Assembly: GCF_021155775.2 (NCBI RefSeq)
Contig: NC_060232.1
Coordinates: 13,738,251-13,802,250, forward strand
Direction of reading: 5' to 3'
DNA length: 64,000 nt
Origin: Neodiprion pinetum
Lineage: Eukaryota > Arthropoda > Insecta > Hymenoptera > Diprionidae
In this document: positions 13,801-28,800 of the stretch, piece after piece
Position numbering within the stretch: position 1 is the first letter of the stretch
How the letters are laid out: each line of letters starts with the position of its first letter
Translations under genes and position numbers: made by a program
Notes under the pieces: model-generated
Database searches by the model: none
Seen by the model: only the letters and a program-made list of their open reading frames with translations
Told to the model about the DNA's origin: nothing

Positions 13801-16800
13801 GATTGATCTTGAGAGAATACGGAAGAGGTGGTGAGGATGTATCTAGGATTTGTACATATTCTTATCTCACAGAGACACCGAGCCAAGGATACTTGAGGCG
13901 ACCAATTCAGCCATATGATAAACCACCCACCAGCCCTCACTTCCATAGACCTAGTTGTAAGTGTTTGACGACATTTAGATACAGATTATAATTCAATATT
14001 TGTATCTATGTTCGAATAAAAATGACGTCCTAAATTCTACTGATAAAGCACAAAACAGAATGGTTGAAAATATTGAATATCGTACGATGCAAAATTACTC
14101 CAGAGAGAGCATAAGAAGAGATGATTCAATCAATGTTGAAATGAAATACAAAATAGTAACTAAACCCAATGAATCATCAGCAATGAAGAGGTTGACGATA
14201 AAATTGTCAAATTAATGTAATGTTGTTTGCAGCCTCAAGATCAATAAGAAGTAGTGGCGGGCGCAGCAGCCGTTCTGGAATGCGTGCATTGGTTGATGCA
14301 CTCAGTGACGCAAGACCCAAGTCACCTGCAGCAGTGAGTCAAGCGGACAATGAGGAGCCAATTGAATTGGCTCATTTTCCTGATGCGATGAGGCCACCGC
14401 CAGGAACACAACCTCCTATTGAAAGAGACGATTTCCCTGCTCCACCATATCCTTATACTGATCCGGAAAGGCGCAGGCGTTGGTCTGATACCTACAAAGT
14501 AAGTTATGGGGAGAGTATTTTTACAACTCGTCGTTTTAGTCATAGTCAAACGTCACAAAAGGTGAGGTCATATTGAAAATGAATCACGATCTACAGACAT
14601 CGATCTTTGCTGCGTATTTTGATATGTATATACTAGGTGAGTTGAAAAAACAAATGTCAACAATCTCCTGGTTTTAAAAAATACGTCAATGAATGTATTT
14701 TTAAATCGATGTTAAAAACTGTAATTAAATAAGATCAACATAATTGATGCAATGCTTTCTGGTTACCTCTAGTACTTCTATTTGTCTGTCCAATCAATTC
14801 TTACTTATGATTTATAATTTTTTGGAGTAATGTTAATATCTATGGGAAGAAATTAGCATCCAAAATGGTAGTGTAACAACAAGAGGGTTGAGTGTAATGT
14901 TTCAGTATGATATTGATAATTTGAAATTACCCATGATGTTTTACTTCACCTACAACTAAAACTAATAGACAAGCTGTAAGAACGGAATTTTTTAATGGCA
15001 CTGTATATTGCCTCTAAGGAGAGATATAACAAGATTGAAATTGCTAAGATCAGCATTTCTCTATGGAACTAATAATAAATCGATATTCGGTTTCTTACTT
15101 TTGGGCCTTCAAAGGTGAGAACAATATTTCCATTCATACAACCATTCCAGCAACTATTCATAGTAAAATAACTTTCGCTTCTAATTTTTTTGACGTGTTT
15201 TTGTCAGTAAAAGTTTGTAAACAGTAAGAAGGAAAAATCGGCTCACTCCGGGTCTAAGCTTGAAAATTTTTATACATAATGCAGGATTTTTCAGAATTTT
15301 TTTAAATTTATAATTTTGGTCGGTCGATAAAATCGTTTCTAAAAATTGTAGAAAATTCAAATTGAGTCGAAAAAAATAAAAAATAAAAAACTGAGTACCT
15401 TTCAAACTGAGAACAATCATAGAAAAAATCGCGCACCAAATCTAAGAGGTCAAGGGTAAAACCCAGGTTGAATTGTCGTGGAATGCCTCATATATAAATA
15501 ACAGAGATGAGAGGGTCTGGTTTCCTATCAAGAAGCAGCATCTAATTACTTTTGTAGTCAACTAACATTCTTTTCTGAGCAATAAATTTTTGGTGCATAG
15601 AGTGATCTGTAAAACTACCATAACATATCACCACAAAATTAAAAACTTTGTTTTGTTTTGTCAGGAAATGGTAGTGGATAATGTAATACTGTTTTAAAAA
15701 TGTTTCAGGGTGTACCAGTCTCGGATGACGAAGATGAGGTGGATAACAAGGGATATATCCAAGAAGCTGAGCAAAAATTGAAGAAGGAGCAGGCTGAGTT
15801 GAGCAAAATTGATACAGGAATAGCCAAAGTCTTTTTGCAGGACCGTGAAAAAGATAGGGAAAATTTACGACATAGAGCAGCAAATGTCGACCCAAGGAAT
15901 GCTTCGAGAACACCTTCTGCTGCTCGAGAACCGGCTTATCGGTTACGTTACGAAAGTCCCGTTGGCGCTTGTGAGTTTCTTTTGAATATTCAGTGTCTGC
16001 CTAAAAACTTTTGACCCATTTTGAAGTAAAGCATATTTGATCCCACTAAGGATTTTGTCTCCTTTCTTCCTTCTTAAAGTAAGAATGAAACAAATGAAAT
16101 AGTGCGTACGCGCAACAATCCTTGAGTCTGTAAGCAGGTTAACACTATTTAAGTTTACAGTTACTTTCATTGAGATAAATTTCTAGAAACGAATTGGTAT
16201 TAATCATTTCCAGTTCTTACTTCTCAATTTTCTTGTTTTTCAGTGCTGCATTGCACGGATCGGAAAGTGTAGAATCTGTTACATTCGTTCATTATTTAAC
16301 GAGATTCATTAATTTATCTTCTATATCTTTATAGCAGAAGTTTGTAAACATCTCCAACGGAATATGTCTTAATTTCATTTTCAAAATACATCTGATACCT
16401 TGAATTCTTTATTATAAATTCGAAATAACTGAGCAATCTCAATAAATTGAATCATACTGTCATTTATTAAAATTGAAAAATCTCAAAACTATTGGGGACA
16501 CGTATCACTGGTTGTTAGAGATATGATCTCTTAGTAAGAACTATAAATTTGTCAGGAAAGTCAGCTCAAAAAAAAAAAAAAAAGAAAGGAAAAAACAGTA
16601 TATCGTGTTACAAATGTGGAAAGTGGGTGATTTTTAACAAGTGTGAAGTTTGCAACGTGTGCCAAGGCAAGCGTTGCAATTACATGAGTCCGATACCACT
16701 CATCCGCACGTGTAACACGCTCTTTTTTGCAACGGTTGTGAAGGAAAGTTTGTTCCGAGGAGTACCGAAGGTAGGGGTTAGGTAACTTATGATCAATGAC

Positions 16801-19800
16801 AGTGCGTAAAATTCTTTCATTTGAAAGTGCGCATGCGCCACAGAAAGCCCTAGTGTGTATAATACAGTATTTTAATTTCTCGCATGCACCAACGTTGTTT
16901 TGCCCCACTTTTTGAATATGGGGCACATGACTCACGCTCTACAGGCTTCATAAATCGGACTTTCCAAACATCTGTTGTATCAACTAATATTTATAATACA
17001 TTTTCCAGCACCTTCGAGGAATATAGATCATGCTCGTCCATGGGAGGATGAAGATGGTGTTAGTTACAGATCTAGTGTCGGGCCTAGTTACAATGGTGAG
17101 TTTTATAAACAGAAATAATAGCTAAAAATATACTGATAATCATGTGTTTAACCATCAACATATTATCATCTCATACATGTCCACACGTTCGCACATGACA
17201 CTAACAACTCACTTTATTATTGGATGTTTTATAACTGAAAGTCAGAGGTATTGTTAACTAGCAAAATATGTTGTGTGTTTCTCCAAATGATTTACATGTT
17301 GGAAAAAAAAATGAATCAGAGAATATCGACAAAATTGTTATCTTGTGTGGCATGGTTATTGGAAAATTGTAAAAAGAGCAGAATATTCGGTCTACTTTGA
17401 GGTAGGTATGTGCCTTGGAGTTCGTAAAATGAGGCAAAACAAGAAGAACTGAATTCGATGCATACCTCTGATGATCAGGCCGAGTGTAACGTTAAATATA
17501 GACATTCAACCATCGTAAGTTAACAATGCCTTTAAAAAGGCAGTAGGGTATTCAAAATGATACGTAGATGGTATTAGACCAAGTCCAGTAGCACGAAAAA
17601 CCACGCAGGTACGCCCAGTAAAAACTCACAGGTGATGTATACCGCCTCTGCATGATATTTTGCTGTATTTGTAAAATCTAATTTCACTACATAACAATGT
17701 ACTCAGTTTTTACAGTCCTATTCACATTAAATCTTGTTATTTAGAATCAACAGTGTAGTAAGTTTTACGCATTATGGAGTAATCAGTTTCTATTCTAAAT
17801 TGAAATCGGAATCGGCTCTTGACTTCCGATCTGTAAAAAGCATATTAATATCTAACTTGGCAATTTTATCAACGAAATTAATCAATTGTCATTATCAATA
17901 ATACATTAGTGTTACAGGAAATTTGTTTTGGTGTATTTTAACCTTGAATAATTAAGTCGGTCAAAGAAGTTAGGGAAACAATTATTTTAAAATAACATTT
18001 TCAAATGTAACACTTGTATTAGTCGTTTTACGCTTTTACCACCATTCTTTGCTAGCACATCAGCAAACTTATTCTTTATTGTTCTATTCTTGTATCTGAA
18101 TGTTTCATATGTTTGGAAACATTATCACACAGACGAAAAACATTTGTACTAGCATGCAGCATAACGATTCGCATGATAATGAAGTCTTTAAAATTTTTAG
18201 GAATTAAATATTTTCGGGTATTAAGGTTAATGCATTTCTGAAAGCAATAGTTTAGCGTTGTTTTTCAATTGTCTGTTATGTCTGCAGAAAAACCATGAAC
18301 AATAGAGATAAGGAGGCTGCACTTCGGTATTCAAAAATGTCAGTAGAATTTCTGCCGATGGTTATACTTTCGGCCTGGTGCAGACCGCTGTTAAGTTTCT
18401 GGGCAGTGATTAGCTTGTGGCCTAACACATTACACAAAGAAATTGCGAAAGACTATAATACTAGATAGCAACTATAACAGCACCCAATCATTGCCTGGAA
18501 AACCAACAGCAATATCGTTACACTCAACGAAATTATACCTGTCTACTCACTGCAATTCTACAGATGATTTTCAGTGGCTACTTTCTATGGAGTTCGGCTT
18601 ACTTGTTTCTATTTATCATGAAGAAAATTATCGTTTCATTATTTCACGCATATACAAAAGATTCAATTTTTAAATTACTTCATTTTGCTCTTTGAAATTT
18701 CTTGTCAGTCGATAGCCTATCTGCAATAGTTTCATGTACTTTTAATTTCATATCTCTTTTCACAATATGGTGGGGAAGAGTAAATTAAAGTCTTTAATCA
18801 TACGTAAATCGACTGGAACTGACAACCAAAGCAGGGTGGCCACCCGTCTGGAAAACCGGGAAATGTCAGGGAATTTTGTATGTCAGGGAAAAGTCAGGGA
18901 AATGTCAGGGAATTGTCTGGTCGGTTAGGGACTTTTTATAGAACTCGCGGATTTCAAAAGCCTTGTCCATAAAATTGAGATGCTATCACCGCATCGTCCC
19001 AATTTTTCTTCTCTTCTTATTGACGATTATAAGCTTAGTTGTTGATTGTCACATGAATTCAGTAGTACGAGCAGACATCGGTCTGATTTATCTATGGCCA
19101 TCACTGCGTGTGGAGACGCACGTTCACCGACGCCTAATAGTTTAGAAAAAACGAAGCCTCAGTTTTTTGGCAATATCTCAAACAGTAAAAGCGCTAGCGA
19201 AAATTTTAAAAAGATTCTTAAAAAGGAGGAAATTTCCAATAAAAAAGTATGAGCACTCGGAATTCTATCTTCAGTATTAGCAATTTTAATTTAACGCTGA
19301 ACATAGGGCTCTGCGCAATTGTTAGGGCATAGACGCGCCGTGTCTAGACAGTACACCGCACAAAATAATTGTTTTGCTGTATTAAATATCAATTTAAAAA
19401 TTTGGATAAATTTTGGTGTATTCTTAAAACTTAAAAGAAAAATGTCCCGTTGGAAAAAAATTTTTAAGTATATTTTTCAAAAAGTTACACATTCGTTAAT
19501 TAGTCATAATTCTTCGAACCTCGATTTTCATTGCAAACAGCATAAATGTTCAAATAATAGCACTAAAAATATTTCGCTTCTCTGAGCCCCTTCTTAAATA
19601 TATACTTAACAAGACCACGAAAATGGAAATTTTCATTTTTTGTCAACTTTCAAAAATCATAATGAACGGAATAAACAACTTTGAAAAACTTTTATAATTT
19701 TAATATATCTGGCCATACTTTACCTAGGTTACTGTAGGTTTTAGTGATTTCTGCACAAATTGTGCATCAAAATGTTAGGGAAAAATAATGATTTTAGTCA

Positions 19801-22800
19801 GGGAAAACCGGGAAATGTCAGGGAATTCCGTGATCGGAATTGAGTGGGCCACCCTGCAAAGTGAAATCATTTAATTTCACTGTATTATTTAATACAAAAT
19901 CACTTTGGTTTCTGTAATTACAATTATTTACACCAACGTATTTCGTGCTATCTCTTGGAGTATCTTTATAGACTCACTATAATAATTATTTTATGTTAAC
20001 CGATTTTTTTCGTCCAATTTACTGTAAAATCTCTACGCGCTATATTTTGTGTACTGTTTTGTCTCTATCTGTGTTTTTGTGTTTGTGTTGTGTGTGTGCG
20101 GGCAACAGCTGGGAGATCTTCTGTTCGCTCCCCGGCTCCCAGAAATTATCCACCTCTTGGTACTCAGCGAGCATCTACTCTGCCATCAGCCAGTAGGCAT
20201 TACCATTCGGTAAGTTTGTACATTCTTCACTAACCCTGTCACTGCGTGCAACTCGAAATACTTTGAAATTTACCTAATTGGAAATTGATCAAAAATCATA
20301 TTGTAGGCGGGTATACTACAATTGGAACAATAAATTGAAATCATTTGATTGATATAAAAGAAAGTGTTCAAAAAGTGTCAATTTTACCCAATGTGAAGAA
20401 ATAGGTCTTATTATAGTAGTTTTGGAGTTTTAAGATGGTTGAGTCTAGAGGTCATAGTTGAATTGAATATAAGAAATGATGGAATATTCATGAAATTCAT
20501 ATTACAGTGTTACAAGTAGCATTTTCGCTGACATTTATGACCTGTTTGCAGAAGTTATATTTAGGTTTGTAACCGAAAGTGTACAGATTCTTGGGTATAT
20601 TAAAACCTACAAGAATCTGTATCATTGATACGATATAATTATTAAGAAATCAACATGGATAAGTTAACGTGTAATTTACAGTCGCTCCTTTGTGAAAACA
20701 TTATGCGTAAAATATTGCTAGTTCCTTTATGATGAACTTTGATAGAATTTTTTGAAGTATGTTTTATTGTAGTAAGTCAAGAGTTTGTTGAGGAAAATCA
20801 TACAAATCTGGTAAAGCCAATCTAAATTTTTATAAAATTGTGATTTAATGTACTTCCGCTAGATTGACCTCAAATTATTACTATTTTTTTTTTTTTTTAC
20901 CCACTCCAATGATTTTTTGATTTTTACCAGTAGTTACTTCATTACCGTAGGGTTTACTGTTGCATTTTTCACAGTAGGCAAATAATTAGCTTTTATCGAA
21001 CCCTAGTATTGTTTTAAAAAATAGGTCATTGTTATCGCACCATTTTGTAGAATTGACACAAATTATTAATGTCTTCATTCAGGATTTGAGTAAACTTAAA
21101 AGAAAGTCTCGGTTGCAGCTGTGGCAGAGTTATAAAATAAGTATAGTTCAATTACATACTTACCACAGGATTAATGTCGTGTATAATAGCGCTATTTGGT
21201 TTAGATGCTGTAAATATAATAATTTCTCGACACTTATGCGAAATTTAAGTATACCTTGAGTCTTCTGTTAGTTTTGATACGTCGCATCCTGTAGCAGACC
21301 CATCATAGGCACTATGATGTATCTGAGCAGCCTGTGGCGCACCTACTGCAGCGCATCCCGTCCAAATCGAGCCTCGCGCATGTTGTCTACGCCCATGGTA
21401 AGCTTGCTACAGGATGTCGAGTGTTAGACGTCACAGAAAACTCGCAGTATAATATACGTAGTTGTTTGACTCTGTAATTGAATTGCATTTACTCGCACAT
21501 ATGCATCCATAATTAAATAAATAAGAATCGGCATGTATGATTTGAGAAACTACGGTGCAAGGTAACGGAAAAAGAGTTGCAGTGTTCTAAACTTACATCC
21601 GTACAGATTATGACATTGTCTCTGTAAAAATTGATTATACCTTGCAATTTGTTAACGAACAATTTTGGTAATACGAAAATTACGACATTTTTTATTGAGC
21701 TCCTTCTATACAACCAAGGCCCTTGGCATTCCTGGTTTTACCGTGTCCCCTATAGTTTCCCCCGCCACTACGTGACGCCAGTAGTCACCTGCTCACAATG
21801 CTGGGTCTCCATTGGTTATGTGAACGTTGGAAACAACGCAGAGAGCAGATTTGCGGGGGGCGGGAGGCATAGGGGGTGAAGCAGGTGACTATTAGCGCCT
21901 GGAACATTAACGGGATGTCCTGCTATACGAGAACCTAGATGAGTGCCAGAGGCCTGATACAACCACCAATTTATATCATTACAAATGCAGTAAACTTTGT
22001 CCATTTGATTTAGTGGTGCCATATGTTACAGAAAGTGGTATGTGTCAAAGGTACATATACCCTCTAGATGTGCTAAGAGTCGATTTGAATATTTTCAGTA
22101 CGATGTTGAGAAATTCAAATTACTGAAGAACCCTTGCGAACAGTGCGATTACACCGAATCGATAACCCGTGCAACTTCTGCTATTACCTGCTTTGCCGAT
22201 TTCAGTAATTCATGTGTGATACAGGTAGGCACGGAGCGGTGGGACAAATGATTCAAGGATGAATGGGCTGTATGCGCTGAATGAAAAGTTAGGAAACGAG
22301 CGGACATGTTTCTTATCTTTCCAACAATGTCAGGTGTGCCATTGACAGTGAACTCGAATGCAACAACATCTCTGCTATATTCTGAAAATGATTCTCAGTA
22401 AACTCGAGTAACATAAACTGTGACATCAACAATTTGCCAAACGCTTTTATAATTATAGAACATTGATAATGCCTAAAGTCTGGTGCTTTTATCTGATTCT
22501 AATGTTTTTGGACTATTTTACTTTGTGACCATATTCCCACGAATACTGTGAAAAATATTGGAAAAGAACTGTGAAATCGTAGAAAACAAACTGTAAAATC
22601 TTATATTATAACATAGTTCAAACGCCTCAATGTGGTTGTTGAATTAACAAAAAACTTAGCTACATATATAGGTGAAACATATTTGTATTACGTTTATTAA
22701 AAGTTTTACCATCCGAAGTCCGTATTGAGTTTGAAAACTCTATTTGTTGTTATTAAAGTTTATTGTTTTGAATGGATGCTTGGTATCCGTAAGTCGTTGT

Positions 22801-25800
22801 AAAAATTATATAAGAATCAAAAACACGAAAGCTATTTTTAGATCTGAAGGAGTAAGTTTTCGTGATGCGTGTGAAATTGCGAACGTTGGGACATTTGTAT
22901 GGGAGATTAGGAATGAAACGTTGTTAAAACTAATTGCTTCTTGTGGTGATTAAAACCAGTTGTGAGCTCTCTTCGACACATTCCGAAGCCGGGATATGGT
23001 CTGGCACCGCGAAGTCACACCTTTTCTTCAACTGGTGGTTCCGTTTCCGCCCTCCCCGTAAGTCGCAACGCCGCTATAAGGGGCCTCTACATACAGATAT
23101 TAATTGGGCAATCATTAGCTCAATTTTTACTTTTATTCTACGATACTCTAACCTGTTGCCTTCCTCATACTCCAATAATGCTGTTACAGAAAGTATTAGA
23201 ATTCTACTATCTACCAACACAGTTATCCCTATGAGTAGGTATTATTTAGATGGTTGATTTGCATTATTAAACATTAATTCAGACACGACGTGCTTCATTA
23301 TTTTATTTGAGCCTGAGGAAAACAACTTGAAGAATGTTGATTTTCTTTGCTACTGAAGTATCAGTAGAAAATATTTTATATTTCATGGAATATTTTGAGA
23401 GTCGAAACGAATGAATTATGTTTATTCTGAGAACCTCACCAAAAATATCTATGTACTCACACTTTGTGGCTAGAAGTCCTTTAAGCTACATGTAGCGTTA
23501 CGTTTTTGAAAGTAAATAGCATGTGGATGACTTACATCAATTTTAATTGTTGATTGGTATTTTAATTGTTATTCAGGGTGACTATTCATTCAGTGGAATG
23601 GGCGATAAAACGCACAGCACAGATTTTTCGTCTGGGAAATCCGACAGTGAGTAAAAATTTTGAATTTTAATGATTTTTAAATTTTTCACTAATATTTTGA
23701 TTTCATATCTTTTACCAATTAAACTACTGTTATTTGAACTTCTAAAACAACTCATCTGACGTTTGAAAATCTTGATACTGAAAATTCATTTACATGGGGT
23801 GATTGTGAGATTACTCAATAAGGGATTTATTGCTTTTTAACTATTTTCCAGCACTGGGGAAATTGAATGTTTCGCTGATATAGTTGAGTAAAATTAATTT
23901 ATTAAGTATTTGTGTAAAAAATCAAGGTCCCTGTACTATAGAAAATTACAAAAGCAATAAAATTCCGTAAGATGATTGATTGACCTTGCATAGAATACCC
24001 CACCTTGAACATGACAAATATGAAATTAGAATCTGTGTCTGACAATCAGTTTATCAAGATTTTACAAATGTCTGTCCCACTGTATTTATATTTGGAAATT
24101 ACATGCTTTTATTCATTTATTTTGCTGAAGCCTGACTGGCCAAAACCTTTATCTCTATAAAGCCTATAATGAAAAATTAAAATATTGGGTAGTTCAGAAC
24201 TAGGAGCTAATTTAGTGCTAATTAAATGCCGTGACGCCGACTTTGGAGCTTGATCACTTATGGTCAAAACCGGTGAAAAATATAGGATAAGATTAATCCT
24301 CCACCGGCCAACATGGACGATATCGTCCACTCTGAGCTTCTCACTTATCCACATCTCGGTCATTTTTCATTGTTTAATAATTTCTACTAATTAACTAATC
24401 GAAAATTTCGTGATGCGAACTATTGGATTATCAAGTAGTAAATAAATGCTATAACGTCGATATAACATCTTCATTCCTTCAAAAATCGAGTTAATAATTT
24501 TTTTTTAAATAATGAATTCTCTTTCCGGTGAGGATAGCGATATTAAAAAAAAAAAAAAAAAATAATTAAAAAATTTTACCTCAAAATTTTATCTGATATG
24601 AAAAATAACGTTCCATGTATATCAAAATATTGGTCACATACTCTTGAAAAAAAAGTTGACTTGAATCATAAATTTTACCATGGAAAGATGGTGTAATTAT
24701 CGAATATGTAAAAAAATGTGAAACATGGATTAACCTCTACGGAATTCAACATATAAATGTAAAAATTTGTGCGCATTCCAGATAAACATTGAAAAAAATG
24801 TTCCATTACTGTTGGAGTGAAATTTTTGGATAATACAAATGTTTGGATTTTAGAATTCTGACTCAATTGTTAATCAAATGCGGACATATTTTTGTTATCG
24901 AACAGTACATGTGCCATTTTATTAATTCTCACCCAGTGATCTGGCACAAATGGGGTATTCTAGTTTAGAACTTTCATGAAATCGCTGTTTTCTTCTCATT
25001 TTCTTATAGTACATTGTATAGTATAAACATATTAAATAGCTCTTGAGTTTTATATTTTGATTTTTGATTATTGTTAATTTTCAACAATGTACAGTGGCAG
25101 CTTAATCTCACCATGATCGCCACTGGTTTTGTTCATAAGGGATGGAGCTCTAACATCAGGGTCATGGCATTTAATTAGCACTTCATTAGCTCCTGGTTTT
25201 GGGCTAATATTTTAATTTTTCATTCGAGACGGTACTAGCTTTATAGAGGTAAAACATATTATAATTTAAAAAATGGTATTACATTTTATTCAAGAGATTT
25301 TTGCTTTTTAAATTAATTCAAATCTAACGAAATTTCTCTTCTTTGTCACCAAATTAATTTACATTATCTCATTATTATCTCTGTTCTCATAGCGTTTAAT
25401 ATTTTTAAAAGCTTGTATTAAAGCTGTTCCATGCGTAGCAGATCAATGAGGCCTTGAACAACTGTTTTCAATTTTTGTATGATGGTAGTTCTTAAGGAAT
25501 AACTTTATTGAGCCAATGCTAGACCTGGTATTAAAAAATTCATCACAATATTTTTAATTGAAAACCTAAGTAAGATATTGTCAACAAATTGATATTCGTA
25601 CAGTATTATTAATATTAGAAGAATTTTGCAGTATCGGGTCTGTGTTTTGACTTGAAAATCTAACTACTGAAAACTATTAGCATGCAAAATTGAAAAAATA
25701 TTCTTAGCATGACCGATTCGATTTATGAATCTTAAGAGTTTAGCTGCCACTTTGTCAATTCTTGGAATTTATCATGAATATTAGCTCAACTATACACAGA

Positions 25801-28800
25801 GGCCTGTAGTTATTTCAAAAATATCGTATCCTACTTTTTCAATAATGGCCTCATGGAAAGAAACCCTGAACTTGGGTGTAAATGTGTACCCCTAATTGGG
25901 TGTTACGTCGAAGCGATTGAAGTGTCAATATCATTCGAAATCATTTCGCAATCTCTGAAATCACTTTGTAATCTTCAAAATGATACTGATATCGGTAATA
26001 TTAAAATAAAATTCTGTATTAGTAAACATCAGGGTAATCGTTGGTAGTTATAAAAAATTATTCAGGATTACAGAAATCTCTTTGTACTCTTAAGAAACCA
26101 TACGGAATGTTAGAAATCAAAGTAACATTTTGTCACAATTGTAACAATTGTTGTCACATTTAGAGTACTAATACCAATTTCGTCCTATAAATATTGCCAA
26201 CACTATTCAATTTCGAAAAGGATGTATTTTACTCACTACTTATAACAAGTTGGATACTGCCTGAATTCATTTGATTTATATAGTTCTTATACATCCATAT
26301 TACAAGCTCAATCTCTAGAATCAGAGGTGCAAAGAATGAGTTAGTCCTACCTTCTACCTATTATTTATTAACTGAATATTACAATCATCTCCAATTAGTT
26401 CTTCGAACAAGTATGGTTGAGTGGATATTCTTCGGTAATCAAAGAATAACATTAAAAAAGATTGATAGAACCTCTTTGTGTTTGATTTAGGGTTTGCTTC
26501 TTCAGTCGTATTTCAAATTTTACCCGCAGCTAATCTTAGAAACAAGTAATGTGACTATCAGCTTTTCGAAGATGGGTATAAGTGATGATTCAATTTAATA
26601 TGGTAGTGATGACATGAACCGTTAATCTGGAACTGTATTTTTATGACTTCCAGTCACAAAAGTGATACAAAAAATGAATCCAATATGATAAAATTGGAGT
26701 TTTTATAATGGTTTGACATGATTTTCTTCTCCCATTTTTCCCATGCATTTAGTATCGACAGGCAGCATCACGGACGTGGACCGACGGGCATTGGTATGTA
26801 CTACAGCGCCCTACTTCTCCCGGCGCATTAGCATGGTTTGTAGCTTGCTATTTGCACTTGCAATGTAATGTACATTTATTCATCAATATTTTACGTCAAA
26901 CTTGAATTTAATCAATTTCAACATAGGGTTTGACATAATTATTTTTGCAAAGCTAAATGAGAGTAAATTTTCATGTAGGGCGAATATATTACTGGAATCA
27001 ATTATTATTGATCAAGCCTTTTATACGCTGTCCAGTTTGATATAACTGATCGTTCTTTTAAGTTATTTATATAGATTACTTCGGCTTCACGCTTGCAAAA
27101 AATTTCTGTTATAGTTCTTGCATTGTACAAATTAATTGGTCTCGGCATATTTGAACACACATACTACACAAGAAAATGTATATTATCTATATATATTTTG
27201 CATGAATGGTGCTTGTAAATTCGCAAATATTAAGGCAATGCTTCGTCAAAAAATCGTGCACGTTAACGTATGATGTACATGGCATGCATAGCATGATATA
27301 GCACTTGAGTTGATGGTCTTTTTCATGATTCTGTTTGTGAAAAATAGTATTTGTAAATTTCACATTCTGTTAATCGCTATTTTCCGTATTTATCGTCAAT
27401 CGAAGAAGTAGAATTGTTCGAAAAAAGACGTTCGTGAGAAAATAATGAGCATAGTTGAGCTCTAATTATGTACACAGAGATATGCATGTCCAAAGGTAGC
27501 GTACGAAGTACTAAAGTGATTCTTGTACGTATATATATAATTTTTTTAAATCACTGTATATCACTAATAAATCCATGTACAGATTGAAATGAACTTCAGG
27601 GCTCGTAGTGCGTCATTTTTCTCACTCAAGTTACTCTTTTTTCTCAACTCAATTTTTTTTTGTCACTTTTCCAACTATTTGGGGATAATGTAGATCAATT
27701 TTCAGAGAGTTCCCGGGAAAACATAAGTCCTATGTAACAACAATTTAGTAATCCATTTTTGTGTCAAACCACACGCGAATTTTTTTTTATATTTCCTCTG
27801 GTTTAAATATAAAAATATATATTATATCCGGGGCATTCCATGCATGAGGTCTCAATCGAGATTGAAATTTCGTATTTTAGATTGGTTCCCAAACTTGTTA
27901 TGTAAAAGCACTTGTCGAGAAACAAGCCCATAATTTTGCAATGAGTTTTTCAACCAATCGCGTCCGAGATATGAATTAATTTGCTATTTCAGATGCGCCC
28001 ATGTTAAAAAATCTGAAGTAATTCAGAAAAACCCAGTGACATATAACAACATCTTTGAGCCCCAACAGAAAATAAAGATTTCGTAACAGCAGAGGTTACA
28101 TTTTAAAATGATATATATTTCGAAGGCAATAAAAAAATCCATCTCTTAATAATCATCGGCACACAAAACAAAAAAAGTGGTCTGTACATTTAACCAGTCC
28201 CATCTAGGATTATGTATTTCGATGCGCTGAATCCAAATCTGAGGTCCGTTTGGCCCGTACACCCTCAAAATTTTGAGTAAAATGTAAAAACCGGTAAAAT
28301 GGCTAAAAATCGTGAAAAATTGGAGTTATGAAAATGGAAAAAATTTTCTTTAACCAGATCAAGTATGTTTCTTATGTATTTTGATGCGCTGAATCCGAAT
28401 CCGAAGTTCTTTGGTTCCGTACACCTTCCAAATTTGAATAAATTGCGAAAAAACGCTAAAAATAGTAAAAAATCGTAAGAAATACCCATGAAATAGCAGA
28501 AAATATCAAAAAATAATATTGTTCTCACCCACAGCAATAAACTAAACATGATTATTTCCGAATTATACTATAAAATTTATGCATTGTAATAGAAATGTAA
28601 AACAAGAACGACCTTCATTGATTCTACGCTGTTCTCCGTTTGTATCGAACCCTTTCTTCTTCGAATGATCTATGCAGCGGGGCCCTCTTTCGTTTTGTAC
28701 TTTCTCTCGTTATTTCTCTCTTTAGGGTCCACCAAAATCGGCCATCCTGTTGACGTTCCACCTTCCTTGATACCGATTCTCCATTTCACTTATGTCTTGA

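Larger units (their letters stand above)
17096..20108. other. Intron with a candidate alternative exon and a 1-kb transposon
   Basis: It contains the candidate exon at 17568-17608 and the element at 18832-19856. The remainder is plain AT-rich intron. Confidence 0.65.
20210..23576. other. Intron with a small MITE and a candidate alternative exon
   Basis: It holds the MITE at 21285-21416, a GC-richer patch at 21713-21960 with swapped inverted segments, and the candidate exon at 22960-23057. Nothing else was recognised. Confidence 0.6.

Noticed and set aside
14000..14215. A 71-residue open frame between two Unc-115 exons
   Set aside because: Retaining the intron from the upstream exon reaches a stop first, and the peptide does not resemble the linker.
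21713..21960. GC-richer segment with matching inverted blocks
   Set aside because: The blocks (CCCCTAT, CCCCGCC, AGTCACCTGCT) occur in swapped order, so they do not form a simple terminal inverted repeat, and no duplication was found.
24545..24562. Poly-A run as a retroposon tail
   Set aside because: It lies inside the foldback interior, with no upstream retroposon sequence or target duplication.
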